Source: Limnobaculum allomyrinae
GTDB lineage: Bacteria; Pseudomonadota; Gammaproteobacteria; Enterobacterales; Enterobacteriaceae
NCBI RefSeq assembly: GCF_016649425.1
Contig: NZ_JADRCR010000009.1
Span: forward strand, 62,001-126,000
Length of the DNA: 64,000 nucleotides
Direction of reading: 5' to 3'
Each line of letters starts with the position of its first letter. The first letter of the stretch is position 1. Positions 1 to 8,929 of this stretch are shown here, one piece after another. Made by a program: the position numbers and the translations under genes. The notes under the pieces were generated by a model. The model did not search any database. It saw nothing but the letters and a program-made list of their open reading frames with translations, and had not been told where the DNA came from.

Positions 1-240
1 GTAAAAATAATATAAGAATTGAGGAATAACGATGGGTTAACGACAGGATAGGTGTTGTCTGGCAGCAATGGTCAGCCAATTCCTCTTTTCAGGGGATTTC
101 TCCGAGGCTATTAATTGCTATAGTAACCGGGCTCTCGCAACAGAATTCAGAGCCAGGATAACAGGGTCAATTTTAAGCAGTAATAAATTTATCTCTTTTT
201 GGGCTAATTTCATTTTTTATTCTAATTTAAGGTTTTTTTC

Positions 241-567
241 ATGCTAAGACGCATTTCCTGGATTTTAGGAGCATTATCCCTGCTGATTCCCTTTGCTTTA
301 TATCTATGGCAATGGTCGCAGCATCAAAAATTACTGGCGTCTGGTTTAGCTGGCGATGAGCTGGGCTGGACCTTAAGCGTGGTATTGGTTGATGTATTTG
401 TTGCTGGCTTTATTGCGTTTATCGCTTTACTGGTGAATGCTATTTCACTGTACCGCTTGCCGGAAGGTGAGGAGTATAATCCGGTGATCAGAATTATTGA
501 GCTGGTACTTTTAGGCCTGCCTCTATTAGCCTGTCTGTTCTTTTTGGGTGTGTCGATGATGCACTAA
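241..567 (+). CDS. small integral membrane protein, unknown function
   Basis: I do not recognise this 108-residue protein. It has about three hydrophobic segments (roughly residues 5-23, 45-70 and 85-105), a Trp/Gln-rich loop after the first, and few charged residues, so an inner-membrane location is likely. ATG at 241 is preceded at some distance by a weak TAAGG. A strong terminator follows directly, so it looks like a single-gene unit. The reading frame is convincing from its hydrophobic pattern and clean ends, but nothing shows its function. Confidence 0.6.
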   Translation: MLRRISWILGALSLLIPFALYLWQWSQHQKLLASGLAGDELGWTLSVVLVDVFVAGFIAFIALLVNAISLYRLPEGEEYNPVIRIIELVLLGLPLLACLFFLGVSMMH

Positions 568-601
568 TTTCGGGCGTCAGTGCCACTGCTGCTTTATTAA
601 T

Positions 602-650
602 CCGCTTATTGTTGTTTTCTTACCGAATAGCACAACAATAAGCGGTTTTT
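602..650 (+). terminator. rho-independent terminator
   Basis: A perfect 14-bp stem (602-615 pairs with 632-645) closes a 16-nt loop and is followed by five T. It lies just after the small membrane protein gene and insulates it from ghxP. Confidence 0.85.
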
Positions 651-726
651 GTTTCCTCAAATTACCTCCCGCGTAAAAATCTCTCAAAATTTGATAATAA
701 AAGTTGAAATGGGGGTATATAAGCTC

Positions 727-742
727 AGATAATCGTTTGCCT
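727..742 (+). promoter_or_regulatory. candidate PurR operator upstream of ghxP
   Basis: The 16-bp stretch matches the PurR consensus (ANGCAANCGNTTNCNT) at 9 of its 11 fixed positions, including the central CG and TTnCnT half. It lies about 45 bp before the ghxP start, where an operator would fit a purine permease promoter. The match is by eye only. Confidence 0.4.
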
Positions 743-785
743 TAACTGTTTATATTGATTTTTACTCCTTTTGAGGACATCACCA

Positions 786-2153
786 ATGTCGAATGTTAAC
801 GATCGGGACACGAGTTCTTCCGATCAGAAAGGTTCTCTTGACCGTTATTTTAAGATTTCTGCTCGGGGCAGTAGCGTCCGTCAGGAAGTTTTGGCTGGCC
901 TGACAACTTTTCTGGCGATGGTTTACTCTATCGTTGTGGTTCCGAGTCTGTTAGGGCAAGCGGGTTTTCCGGTTGAAACCGTGTTTGTTGCCACTTGTCT
1001 GGTTGCGGGGCTGGGTTCTTTAGCGATGGGCCTGTGGGCTAACTTACCGATGGCGGTAGGTTGTGCTATTTCTCTCACCGCGTTTACCGCATTTAGTCTG
1101 GTGTTAGGGCAGGGGCTGTCTATTCCGGTCGTGCTGGGAGCGGTATTCCTGATGGGGGTACTGTTTACGCTAATCTCTGCTACCGGCATTCGGGCATGGA
1201 TTTTGCGTAATATTCCTATTGGTATTGCTCATGGTACCGGTATTGGTATCGGGCTGTTCCTGTTAATGATTGCTACCAGCGGCATTGGTGCTGTAGTTAA
1301 AAACCCGGGTGCGGGTTTACCGGTACAGTTCGGTGATTTCACGTCATTTCCTGTGATGATTGCTTTTATTGGTCTGGCGGTGATTATTGGTTTAGAACGT
1401 CTGAAAGTACCGGGTGGCATTCTGCTGGTGATTGTCGCCATTTCTGCATTAGGTCTGATCTTCGATCCGGCAGTCACCTATAAAGGTATGAGTTCAATGC
1501 CATCGTTGGTGGCAAAAGATGGTACCTCGCTGATTTTCAGTCTGGATATCATGGGAGCGCTTCAACTGGCAGTTCTGCCGAGTATTCTTGCATTGGTCAT
1601 GACGGCGGTGTTTGACGCAACAGGTACTATTCGTGCCGTTGCCGGGCAGGCTAACCTGCTGGACAAAGATGGTCAGATCATTAATGGCGGTCGCGCACTG
1701 ACAACTGACTCCGTCAGCAGCATGTTATCTGGTCTGGTAGGTGCTTCTCCTGCTGCCGTTTATATTGAATCTGCTGCGGGTACCGCTGCGGGTGGACGTA
1801 CCGGATTAACCGCGCTGGTGGTTGGGGTACTGTTTCTGCTGCTGCTGTTTTTCTCGCCATTAGCTGGTCTGGTTCCGGGGTATGCCACAGCACCTGCGTT
1901 AATGTATGTGGGTCTATTGATGTTGAGTAACGTTGCCCGTCTGGATTTTGACGACTTCGTTGATGCGATGGCCGGGCTGATTTGTGCGGTATTTATCGTA
2001 TTAACCAGCAATATTGTAACCGGTATTATGCTGGGCTTCGCTTCGCTGGTGATTGGTCGTGTCTGCTCGGGTGAGTGGAGAAAGCTGAATATCAGTATTG
2101 TGCTGATTGCTGCGGCACTAGTGACCTTCTACGTTGGTGGTTGGGCTATCTAA
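786..2153 (+). CDS. ghxP: guanine/hypoxanthine permease GhxP (NCS2 family)
   Basis: Proton-coupled inner-membrane permease that imports guanine and hypoxanthine for purine salvage. The 455-residue product follows E. coli GhxP (YjcD) closely along its length, with the same N-terminal SLDxxFKIS block, the [14 protein letters not shown] segment and the [10 protein letters not shown] motif typical of the AzgA-type NCS2 branch, and about 12-14 hydrophobic segments. An upstream TTG at 771 would extend it, but ATG at 786 has TTGAGGA eight bases before it and gives the usual length. The next gene is yjcE, as in E. coli. A PurR-like box sits upstream. Its paralogue GhxQ has similar specificity, so the exact name is less certain than the family. 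Confidence 0.92.
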   Translation: MSNVNDRDTSSSDQKGSLDRYFKISARGSSVRQEVLAGLTTFLAMVYSIVVVPSLLGQAGFPVETVFVATCLVAGLGSLAMGLWANLPMAVGCAISLTAFTAFSLVLGQGLSIPVVLGAVFLMGVLFTLISATGIRAWILRNIPIGIAHGTGIGIGLFLLMIATSGIGAVVKNPGAGLPVQFGDFTSFPVMIAFIGLAVIIGLERLKVPGGILLVIVAISALGLIFDPAVTYKGMSSMPSLVAKDGTSLIFSLDIMGALQLAVLPSILALVMTAVFDATGTIRAVAGQANLLDKDGQIINGGRALTTDSVSSMLSGLVGASPAAVYIESAAGTAAGGRTGLTALVVGVLFLLLLFFSPLAGLVPGYATAPALMYVGLLMLSNVARLDFDDFVDAMAGLICAVFIVLTSNIVTGIMLGFASLVIGRVCSGEWRKLNISIVLIAAALVTFYVGGWAI

Positions 2154-2405
2154 GGTTATTTTCTGACTGGCTTCGTTGTTTTATCGTATTTGGGGTAAAT
2201 CAGCGAAGTCAGTAACACCTTCAATTTCCTTTCTTTTTTTCATTATTTCCTTCTCTCTCTATTCTTGCTGCACTTACCTGATACACGAGTTGTGTTGTAA
2301 AAGGCACGTTTTACTTTTAGCTATAAAAGGTATGGTGCTATTTTATTACTACCGCTTTTTAAATGGGTGGCAGGGGCGTTTTTGTCCGGTAGTTATGAGG
2401 GATTT

Positions 2406-4055
2406 ATGGAAATATTTTTTACGATTCTGATTTTAATTTTGGTAGTTTCTCTTTCGGGGGTAGTGACCCGAATGTTGCCTTTCCAGATCCCTCTTCCTTT
2501 GATGCAAATAGCCTGTGGTGCACTGTTGGCGTGGCCAACTTTTGGTTTGCACGTCAATTTTGATCCTGAGCTGTTTCTGGTTCTGTTTATTCCGCCTTTG
2601 CTGTTTGCTGACGGTTGGCGTACTCCGCTACGTGAGTTTTTGCATCATGGCCGTGAAATTTTAGGCTTGGCGTTAGTGCTGGTGGTACTAACGGTGGTTG
2701 GTGTTGGTTATCTGATTCATCTGATTATTCCAAGTATTCCACTGGTAGCCGCGTTTGCTCTGGCTGCGGTATTGTCACCAACGGATGCGGTTGCGTTGGG
2801 CGGCATTGTAGGGGAGGGCAAGATCCCTAAATCCATCATGGGGGTTCTGGAAGGGGAAGCATTAATGAACGATGCTTCCGGCCTGGTTTCTCTCAAACTG
2901 GCGGTTGCTGTTGCCATGGGGGTGATGGAATTTACGGTTTATGGCGCAACGGTGGACTTTTTAATCGTTGCTGTTGGTGGCGTACTGTCGGGTATTGCAA
3001 TTACCTGGCTATACAGCAAATCCTTACGGCTGCTTAGCCGCTGGAGCAGCGATGATCCGGCAACCCAAATCGTACTGATGTTATTGTTACCTTTTGCTTC
3101 CTATCTGGTGGCAGAACATCTTGGCTTCTCCGGTATTTTGGCATCGGTGGCGGCAGGTATGACCATCAGTCAGTCTGGGGTTATTCGAAATGCCCCTTTA
3201 ACCATGCGTTTAAGGGGCAATAGCGTTTGGGCGATGCTGGAGTTTGTGTTTAACGGCATGGTCTTCATTATGTTAGGGCTACAACTGCCAGATATTCTCT
3301 CTGCCTCAATACTTCAGGCGGAAAGCGATCCTAATGTTGAGGTCTGGCATTTGTTTATGGATATCGTCTGGATCTATTTTGCGCTGATGATTATGCGTTT
3401 CTTATGGATCTGGCTGATGAAAATCTACAGTAAGCGTTTCCTCAAAAAGCATCCTTTGCTGTTTTCTACCTATGGCATCCGTGAAATCTTTATTGCGACG
3501 TTTGCCGGGGTTCGTGGTGCGATTACGCTGGCGGGTGTGCTTTCAATACCGTTGCTGTTAACCAGTGGTCTTCCTTTTCCTGCCCGTTATCAGTTGGTAT
3601 TCCTGGCGACAGGGGTGATCCTGTTTTCGCTGGTAATGGGGGTGATTATTTTGCCTCTTCTGCTTAGAGGATTAGTGGTGACCGACAAGGCTACTCTGGA
3701 GGAAGAGGTTCGAGTGGCCTGGGCATCCATGGCGGAAGTGGGCATTGTGAGTCTGGAAAAACTACGCGACCGTATTGAGGCCAGTAGTGAGGAGAACGTT
3801 GATCCCCATATGCTAACGGAGGTCAGTTCAAGGGTTATTGGTACGTTGCGTAAACGCATCTATACCAGTGATGAGCGAGCCAGAGCACTGGAAGATGAAC
3901 AGCTGGAACGGCGCTTTCGCTTAACGGCACTAAGAGCCGAACGCGGTGAGCTTTACCACCTGCGGGCAACCCGCAAAATCAGCAATGAGACGTTACAAAA
4001 GGTGCTGTATGACCTGGATCTGCTGGAGACGTTGTTGGTGGATAAGGTACATTGA
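2406..4055 (+). CDS. yjcE: CPA1-family Na+/H+ antiporter YjcE
   Basis: Inner-membrane monovalent cation/proton antiporter of the NhaP/CPA1 type. The 549-residue protein has about 12 membrane segments, the ion-binding region SPTDAVAL and the EGEALMNDASG motif with its Asp pair, then a charged cytoplasmic tail of about 120 residues. It aligns end to end with E. coli YjcE, which also has 549 residues. ATG at 2406 (MEIFFT) has GAGGGA upstream and matches the family start, so an in-frame extension from 2367 is rejected. It sits 250 bp after ghxP, the E. coli order. The physiological ion and role of YjcE are not well settled. Confidence 0.92.
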   Translation: MEIFFTILILILVVSLSGVVTRMLPFQIPLPLMQIACGALLAWPTFGLHVNFDPELFLVLFIPPLLFADGWRTPLREFLHHGREILGLALVLVVLTVVGVGYLIHLIIPSIPLVAAFALAAVLSPTDAVALGGIVGEGKIPKSIMGVLEGEALMNDASGLVSLKLAVAVAMGVMEFTVYGATVDFLIVAVGGVLSGIAITWLYSKSLRLLSRWSSDDPATQIVLMLLLPFASYLVAEHLGFSGILASVAAGMTISQSGVIRNAPLTMRLRGNSVWAMLEFVFNGMVFIMLGLQLPDILSASILQAESDPNVEVWHLFMDIVWIYFALMIMRFLWIWLMKIYSKRFLKKHPLLFSTYGIREIFIATFAGVRGAITLAGVLSIPLLLTSGLPFPARYQLVFLATGVILFSLVMGVIILPLLLRGLVVTDKATLEEEVRVAWASMAEVGIVSLEKLRDRIEASSEENVDPHMLTEVSSRVIGTLRKRIYTSDERARALEDEQLERRFRLTALRAERGELYHLRATRKISNETLQKVLYDLDLLETLLVDKVH

Positions 4056-4093
4056 TATGGTTCGCTGGTAGCGTACTCTGTTTTTTTAGATGT

Positions 4094-4117
4094 AAAAGGG
4101 GCTTTTTAGCCCCTTTT
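4094..4117. terminator. bidirectional terminator between yjcE and the cold-shock-domain gene
   Basis: A 10-bp stem (AAAAGGGGCT with AGCCCCTTTT) encloses a short T-rich loop and ends in a T-run when read from either strand. It lies between two convergent genes. Confidence 0.75.
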
Positions 4118-4168
4118 ATCGGTGATGTTGATTTCATTACCGGGTCGTTTATTTCCGCCTGAATTATT

Positions 4169-4645
4169 TCAGACTTTGAGCATTTTCACCGTAGCATCCA
4201 CGTCTATCTCATCTTCTGAGAAAATTAACGTCGTTCCCTGAAAGGTGGTGATCGCGAGTTTTTTTAGCGTGCGCATTTCACCCGATTTAACGGCTGGTTT
4301 CGGTCTGATGCTATTCATCAGTATACCCACAGACAGCACCACATTATCTTTATCAATATGGGGATCGGCGGACACGTCTTCGCTGTAAACCAGATAAGAC
4401 CGAATCGACGTAAGTTTAATGCGCTCACCCGCGATATAGATGTATTTGCTTTCCGGTACAACTTTCACCGAATGAGCAGATAAACCTTTGTTATTTGTGC
4501 CGGGTTCAAAAGTTACTGCGGCATCTTTCTTAATCAGCTCAGGGTTGGCGACTTTAATCACATGAAAATAACGGTTATCACCGTTTTCATCTTTGATAAA
4601 TCCAAAACCTTTATCTTCAAACCATGTTGTGATCGTTCCATTCAT
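4169..4645 (-). CDS. cold-shock-domain protein with a C-terminal extension
   Basis: The first 65 residues or so form a cold-shock nucleic-acid-binding domain, with RNP1 visible as KGFGFI and an RNP2-like RYFHV. It therefore probably binds single-stranded RNA or DNA. The remaining 90 residues are unlike CspA proteins: they look like a small beta-rich domain of unknown role, rich in Val, Ile and Lys. In-frame GTG and ATG codons lie upstream, but the third candidate, ATG at 4645 (MNGTITTW), has AGGTGG eight bases before it and begins exactly at the domain, so I chose it (158 residues). It is a single gene, convergent with yjcE. Its target is unknown. Confidence 0.75.
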   Translation of the reverse strand: MNGTITTWFEDKGFGFIKDENGDNRYFHVIKVANPELIKKDAAVTFEPGTNNKGLSAHSVKVVPESKYIYIAGERIKLTSIRSYLVYSEDVSADPHIDKDNVVLSVGILMNSIRPKPAVKSGEMRTLKKLAITTFQGTTLIFSEDEIDVDATVKMLKV

Positions 4646-4839
4646 CGCCATTTCCACCTGCTTAATCGTTTATTAACTCAGTTTTTGCAACGCGCAGTGT
4701 AAAGCACAATGGCTGCGCAGACTATGTCTTTGGTTTAAGTATGGATGATAAATTTTGGGGATGCGTGGGAAACAATCAGATTCGCCAGTTGGTTTAGAAT
4801 TGGTTATCATCCGCTCCCACTCTCCATCCGGATAGCCTG

Positions 4840-5538
4840 ATGTCTAAGATTATTGATACCTTTATTGCCCCGCCGTGTCATGAAAAGATAGAGATTCTCT
4901 ATCAGGATGATCACGTGGTGCTTATCAATAAACCAGCCGGGTTGCTCAGTCTATCGGGAAAAAATCCGCAAAATCTCGATTCGGTACATCATCGGCTGGT
5001 ACAGATATTTCCTGGTTGTACTCTGGTTCACCGCCTTGATTTTGGTACGTCCGGGCTGATGGTGATTGCCCGCAATAAGGCTATCAATGTTGCGCTCTGC
5101 CAACAGTTCAGCCAGCGCACTGTGACCAAAATATACAGCGCACTGCTCTGCGGACATTTGGCCAATAATGAAGGCGTGATAGATATGGCGATTGCCAAAG
5201 ATCCCGCATTGTTCCCGCTGATGTCAATTTGTGCCACCCACGGCAAACCCGCTCGTTCCTGCTATCGGGTTGTTGAGCGCTTTTATCATGAGTTGAAAGA
5301 CGGGATATTACTGCCGTTAACGCGGGTAGAGCTAACACCGGAGACCGGACGCACCCATCAGCTTCGCATCCACTGTCAACAGTTGGGGCATCCTATTTGG
5401 GGCTGTGATTTGTATGGCGGTCGCCAACTGCCAGGCACTGAATGGACACCACGGCTGATGCTGCATGCCAGTGAGCTGCATTTTATTCATCCTGTCAGCG
5501 AAGCGTGGATCAAAGCCCATAATGCCAGTCCGTTCTGA
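4840..5538 (+). CDS. RluA-family pseudouridine synthase
   Basis: Converts uridine to pseudouridine in RNA. The 232-residue protein has the family signature HRLDxGTSG at residues 64-72, with Asp67 as the catalytic aspartate, plus LINKPAG near residue 30 and TGRTHQLRIH in the C-terminal half. It lacks an S4 domain, so it resembles RluA/TruC rather than RluB/C/D/E/F. It is diverged from E. coli RluA (for example GTSGLMV in place of ATSGVIV), so it may be a paralogue with another rRNA or tRNA target, and I give no symbol. It stands alone between a divergent and a convergent neighbour. Confidence 0.85.
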   Translation: MSKIIDTFIAPPCHEKIEILYQDDHVVLINKPAGLLSLSGKNPQNLDSVHHRLVQIFPGCTLVHRLDFGTSGLMVIARNKAINVALCQQFSQRTVTKIYSALLCGHLANNEGVIDMAIAKDPALFPLMSICATHGKPARSCYRVVERFYHELKDGILLPLTRVELTPETGRTHQLRIHCQQLGHPIWGCDLYGGRQLPGTEWTPRLMLHASELHFIHPVSEAWIKAHNASPF

Positions 5539-5680
5539 AAGGGAAAGTGTCTGTAATGATGTCGCAACGAAAATATCTGAAGTAATGCTGAAATTCTTAA
5601 TTAATTGATTTTTATCATATCTTTTGGTTAAAATGGCGACGCGCAAAATACCAATAAGCGAATTTAACCCTTCTTATTAA

Positions 5681-6202
5681 TTATTCAGATGCTAACCGAC
5701 AAACTGTTTTTTGTGATGTCCCATTTGCATTATTTACATTATGGAACCATTCATTATTGCTGATTTCGACCTGTTCATAGGGAACGGAATAGCCCCTATC
5801 TTTATATCTGTTAATAAACATCAGCTCTAACTCTTTGCTTGGTAAACCAGTAATGCTGACATTATCAAATTTCATCATTGAGGCAGAGTCTGAGAACGTA
5901 GTGGTTTGAGTACTACTTATTGTTATCGTTTTCCCATTCATAAAAGTCATCATTTCTTTCAGATCGTACGTTATGACATCCTTATCTTTTCCAATTAAAG
6001 TCGCGGTGGCTACTTTGGTTACCATTAGCTGAGTGACATCATTGACCTTTTCAAAAAATTCAGTCTGGCAGGTAGCTTCACTTCCAATGACCTGTTTAAA
6101 ATAAAAGTCTTTAACTTCTTGTTGGGTTGATGCTAAGGCGGATGCTGATACGCTAACCAATAAAATGGTTAAGTAATATTTGCGAGAGATATCCATAATC
6201 AT
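5681..6202 (-). CDS. exported protein of unknown function
   Basis: I do not recognise this 173-residue protein. It starts with a clear Sec signal peptide (basic n-region, hydrophobic LTILLVSVSASALA, cleavage probably after ALA). Two cysteines remain in the mature part, near its start (EATCQT) and seven residues from its end (TVCRLA), which could form one disulfide in the periplasm. Start choice: ATG at 6202 (MIMDIS) has GGAAG eight bases upstream, and earlier in-frame ATGs give no better signal peptide. Nothing in the flanking genes suggests a role. Confidence 0.65.
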   Translation of the reverse strand: MIMDISRKYYLTILLVSVSASALASTQQEVKDFYFKQVIGSEATCQTEFFEKVNDVTQLMVTKVATATLIGKDKDVITYDLKEMMTFMNGKTITISSTQTTTFSDSASMMKFDNVSITGLPSKELELMFINRYKDRGYSVPYEQVEISNNEWFHNVNNANGTSQKTVCRLASE

Positions 6203-6308
6203 TTTTCTATCTTCCATGAATAAAAGCGCTTTCATCATAAACGACAAAAGAGTGACTAAGAAATCTTACATAAGCATAATTTTTTTGCCAGATAGCCTGT
6301 TAATAAAA

Positions 6309-6339
6309 AAGGCGCTTAGCCAAACAGCATAAGCGCCTT
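6309..6339 (-). terminator. terminator of dusB-fis
   Basis: Read on the minus strand, a 10-bp GC-rich stem (AAGGCGCTTA with TAAGCGCCTT) is followed by a T-run, 25 bp after the fis stop codon. Confidence 0.85.
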
Positions 6340-6363
6340 CTTAAATCAGTTAACTGATAGTTA

Positions 6364-6660
6364 TCAGTTCATACCGTATTTTTTCAGTTTCTTGCGCAGA
6401 GTACCACGGTTGATACCCATCATGGTCGCAGCACGGGTTTGGTTACCGCGGGTGTACTGCATAACCATATCTAACAGAGGTTGTTCAACTTCGGCCAGTA
6501 CCAGTTCATAAAGATCGTTAACGTCTTGACCGTTAAGCTGAGCAAAGTAGTTCTTTAATGCCTGTTTAACCGAATCACGCAGAGGTTTTTGAGTGACCTG
6601 GTCTTGTGAATTTACGGTAGCGACTGTTAGTACGTCAGAATTTACGCGTTGTTCGAACAT
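6364..6660 (-). CDS. fis: nucleoid-associated regulator Fis
   Basis: Homodimeric DNA-bending protein that activates rRNA and tRNA promoters and shapes the nucleoid during fast growth. At 98 residues it has the usual Enterobacterales length and appears identical to the E. coli protein. It has the N-terminal beta-hairpin arm, dimerisation helices and a C-terminal helix-turn-helix (about residues 74-95, [20 protein letters not shown]). It overlaps the end of dusB by 19 bp and shares its promoter, the classical dusB-fis operon. Confidence 0.98.
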   Translation of the reverse strand: MFEQRVNSDVLTVATVNSQDQVTQKPLRDSVKQALKNYFAQLNGQDVNDLYELVLAEVEQPLLDMVMQYTRGNQTRAATMMGINRGTLRKKLKKYGMN

Positions 6661-7649
6661 AGTTCTGTTAGCTCTTCTATCTGTTTAGGCAAAATTTCAA
6701 AATATGCCCCCAGTGCATCCAGTTGCTCATTGGCATTCTCGATTGCATTGAAGGTGCGCCGAAACTGGTCATTTGGGGCATGTTCCTGCAAGTACCAGGA
6801 GACGTGCTTACGTGCGATGCGGAGTCCTTTGCCTTGACCGTAAAAGTCGTGCAATTCTCTCACATGCGAGGTTAACAAGCGTTCCACTTCGCCGAGTGGC
6901 ATTGGTGGTAACAGCTCCCCAGTGTCCAGATAATGCTGGATTTCCCGGAAGATCCAAGGTCTTCCCTGAGCCGCTCGTCCTATCATCAGAGCATCGGCTC
7001 CGGTATAGTCCAAAACGGTTCTGGCTTTATGCGGGTCGGTGATATCCCCGTTAGCGATAACCGGAATATCTACGTTCTGCTTAACCGATCGAATGCTGTC
7101 ATATTCAGCCTCACCGTTGAATAAACAACGACGAGTACGTCCATGTATGGTAATGGCCTGAATACCACTGCGTTCTGCCAGTTGGGCAATTTCAACACAA
7201 TTACGGTTTTCCGGATCCCAGCCAGTGCGGATCTTTAATGTGACCGGAACGTCAACGGCGTTCACCACAGCACTAAGGATCTTCCCAACCAGTTCCGGAT
7301 ACAGCAACAGTGCAGATCCTGCCAGCTTGCGGTTAACTTTTTTGGCCGGACAGCCCATATTGATATCAATAAGCTGTGCTCCGTTTTCCACATTGATGCG
7401 CGCCGCTGCCGCCATATCTTCCGGATCGCATCCGGCGATTTGAACGGCCCGAATACCGAGCTCATCAAGGTGTACCATACGCAATCTTGACTTATCGGTA
7501 CGCCAAACTTCCGGGTTGGAAGAAAGCATTTCCGAAACAGTCATTCCAGCTCCCATCGCATAACACATCGTTCTAAAAGGGCGATCTGTTATTCCCGCCA
7601 TTGGAGCGGCGATTAAACGATTTGTTAGCTGAAGGTTACCAATGCGCAT
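6642..7649 (-). CDS. dusB: tRNA-dihydrouridine synthase B
   Basis: FMN-dependent enzyme that reduces uridine to dihydrouridine in the tRNA D-loop. The 335-residue protein carries the Dus signature with the catalytic cysteine in [10 protein letters not shown], the N-terminal [11 protein letters not shown] flavin-binding strand, and the C-terminal tRNA-binding helical domain (HVSWYLQEH). An in-frame TTG two codons upstream is ignored because ATG at 7649 (MRIGNLQL) matches the family start. It is the first gene of the operon with fis and follows a growth-rate-regulated promoter. Confidence 0.96.
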   Translation of the reverse strand: MRIGNLQLTNRLIAAPMAGITDRPFRTMCYAMGAGMTVSEMLSSNPEVWRTDKSRLRMVHLDELGIRAVQIAGCDPEDMAAAARINVENGAQLIDINMGCPAKKVNRKLAGSALLLYPELVGKILSAVVNAVDVPVTLKIRTGWDPENRNCVEIAQLAERSGIQAITIHGRTRRCLFNGEAEYDSIRSVKQNVDIPVIANGDITDPHKARTVLDYTGADALMIGRAAQGRPWIFREIQHYLDTGELLPPMPLGEVERLLTSHVRELHDFYGQGKGLRIARKHVSWYLQEHAPNDQFRRTFNAIENANEQLDALGAYFEILPKQIEELTELCSNNA

Positions 7650-7685
7650 CGACAACGAAGACCATATATGTCTGCAAGGGCGCGT

Positions 7686-7714
7686 ATATTACGCATTTTT
7701 TGAATCAGATGAAA
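7686..7714 (-). promoter_or_regulatory. dusB-fis promoter
   Basis: On the minus strand there is a -35 TTTCAT, a 17-bp spacer and a -10 TAATAT, followed by a GC-rich discriminator (ACGCGCCC). This is the layout of the E. coli fis promoter, whose GC-rich discriminator makes it sensitive to ppGpp/DksA and supercoiling. It lies about 40 bp upstream of the dusB start. Confidence 0.85.
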
Positions 7715-7925
7715 GGACAAACTTTGAACAATCGACGACTAAAATCAAAGAAATAAAAGTGCTGAAGTGATTTATGATTTATTCGCTATATTTAACAATG
7801 GGTTATTCTATTGGGCTACTCAGCAGTCTTTTGCAAAAATTCCGCACTATAGGCTAATGGAAAAACGCTTTAGCAGGTTATTCATCTGCACTGGCAGGCA
7901 ATTGTGGGTAAGTATCAGAGGATGT

Positions 7926-7967
7926 GCAAAAACTGAAGGGGTGATCTGGCTATACAGACAACCCCTT
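7926..7967 (-). terminator. probable prmA terminator
   Basis: On the minus strand a 7-bp stem (AAGGGGT with ACCCCTT) encloses a loop of about 18 nt and is followed three bases later by TTTTT, just after the prmA stop. The rest of 7650-7991 holds the dusB-fis promoter and no credible gene. Confidence 0.6.
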
Positions 7968-7991
7968 GCTTATGTTAAGATTTTAGCTAAT

Positions 7992-8882
7992 TTAGTTGGT
8001 TTTTACTTTTACGCCAGTGATGCGGCACCACTCTTCTTTTTCCGCGACCGGATCGAGTAGGAACATCTCCTGATAGGCCTGAGCCACACCCTCAGCCTGA
8101 GTAGCTAACACGCCTGATAAGCCTAAATGCCTGCCAGCTAATGGCAACTGACTAATAATTGGCGCCAGTTCTCTTAGAGGGCCGGCAAGGATGTTAGCAA
8201 CCACGACATCGGCTTGTAAGTCCTGAGGTTGGTCTTTGGATAAATAAAGAGATAAACGCTCAGAGACGCCGTTACGCTGCGCATTATCGCGGCTGGCCAG
8301 AATGGCTTGTGGATCGATATCAATACCAATAGCTTTTGCAGCACCTAACTTAAGAGCGGCGATGGCTAAAATACCGGAACCACAGCCGAAATCGATAACC
8401 GTTTTTCCTGTCAGATCCAGACTATCCAGCCATTGCAGGCAAAGTGCTGTAGTGGGGTGAGTTCCGGTACCAAAGGCTAAACCCGGGTCGAGCATCACGT
8501 TGACGGCATTAGCATCAGGTACCTCGCGCCAGCTTGGGCAAATCCATAGCCGTTCGCCAAAACGCATAGGGTGGAAGTTATCCATCCATTCCCGTTCCCA
8601 GTCTTTATCTTCCAATTGCTCGATTTTATGTACAAAATTGTTGCCCAACAGAGGGTTGTATTCCAGCATGGCAACCACTTGCTTCATATCTGTTTCTGCA
8701 TCATACAGACCGATAACGTCAGTATCGCCCCACAGACGTGTTTCCCCCGGTAGTGGTTCAAATACCGGTACGTCGTGGGTATCCTGAAACGTGACAGAAA
8801 CGGCACCACTCTCAACCAGTGCATCACCAATCTCTTCTGCTTTATCACCGGTGGTATTTAATTTTAACTGTATCCAGGGCAT
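7992..8882 (-). CDS. prmA: ribosomal protein L11 methyltransferase
   Basis: SAM-dependent enzyme that trimethylates ribosomal protein L11 at several positions. The 296-residue protein has the N-terminal substrate-recognition domain, a linker, then the class I methyltransferase fold with the SAM motif [20 protein letters not shown] (about residues 162-181) and the catalytic-loop signature NILAGPL. It lies between panF and dusB as in E. coli, with a 47-bp gap after panF, so it may be cotranscribed with yhdT-panF. Confidence 0.96.
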   Translation of the reverse strand: MPWIQLKLNTTGDKAEEIGDALVESGAVSVTFQDTHDVPVFEPLPGETRLWGDTDVIGLYDAETDMKQVVAMLEYNPLLGNNFVHKIEQLEDKDWEREWMDNFHPMRFGERLWICPSWREVPDANAVNVMLDPGLAFGTGTHPTTALCLQWLDSLDLTGKTVIDFGCGSGILAIAALKLGAAKAIGIDIDPQAILASRDNAQRNGVSERLSLYLSKDQPQDLQADVVVANILAGPLRELAPIISQLPLAGRHLGLSGVLATQAEGVAQAYQEMFLLDPVAEKEEWCRITGVKVKTN

Positions 8883-8929
8883 AGCAATTCTCTTTAAGGG
8901 ATAAGCAAGTTATCCCGGTTGTGTAATGT

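Noticed and set aside
2176-2430. An 84-codon frame upstream of yjcE
   Set aside because: It overlaps the yjcE start, is dominated by aromatic and Cys codons typical of AT-rich spacer, and has no ribosome site.
7767-8060. A 97-codon plus-strand frame between dusB and prmA
   Set aside because: It overlaps the prmA 3' end and terminator, has no ribosome site and shows no protein-like pattern.
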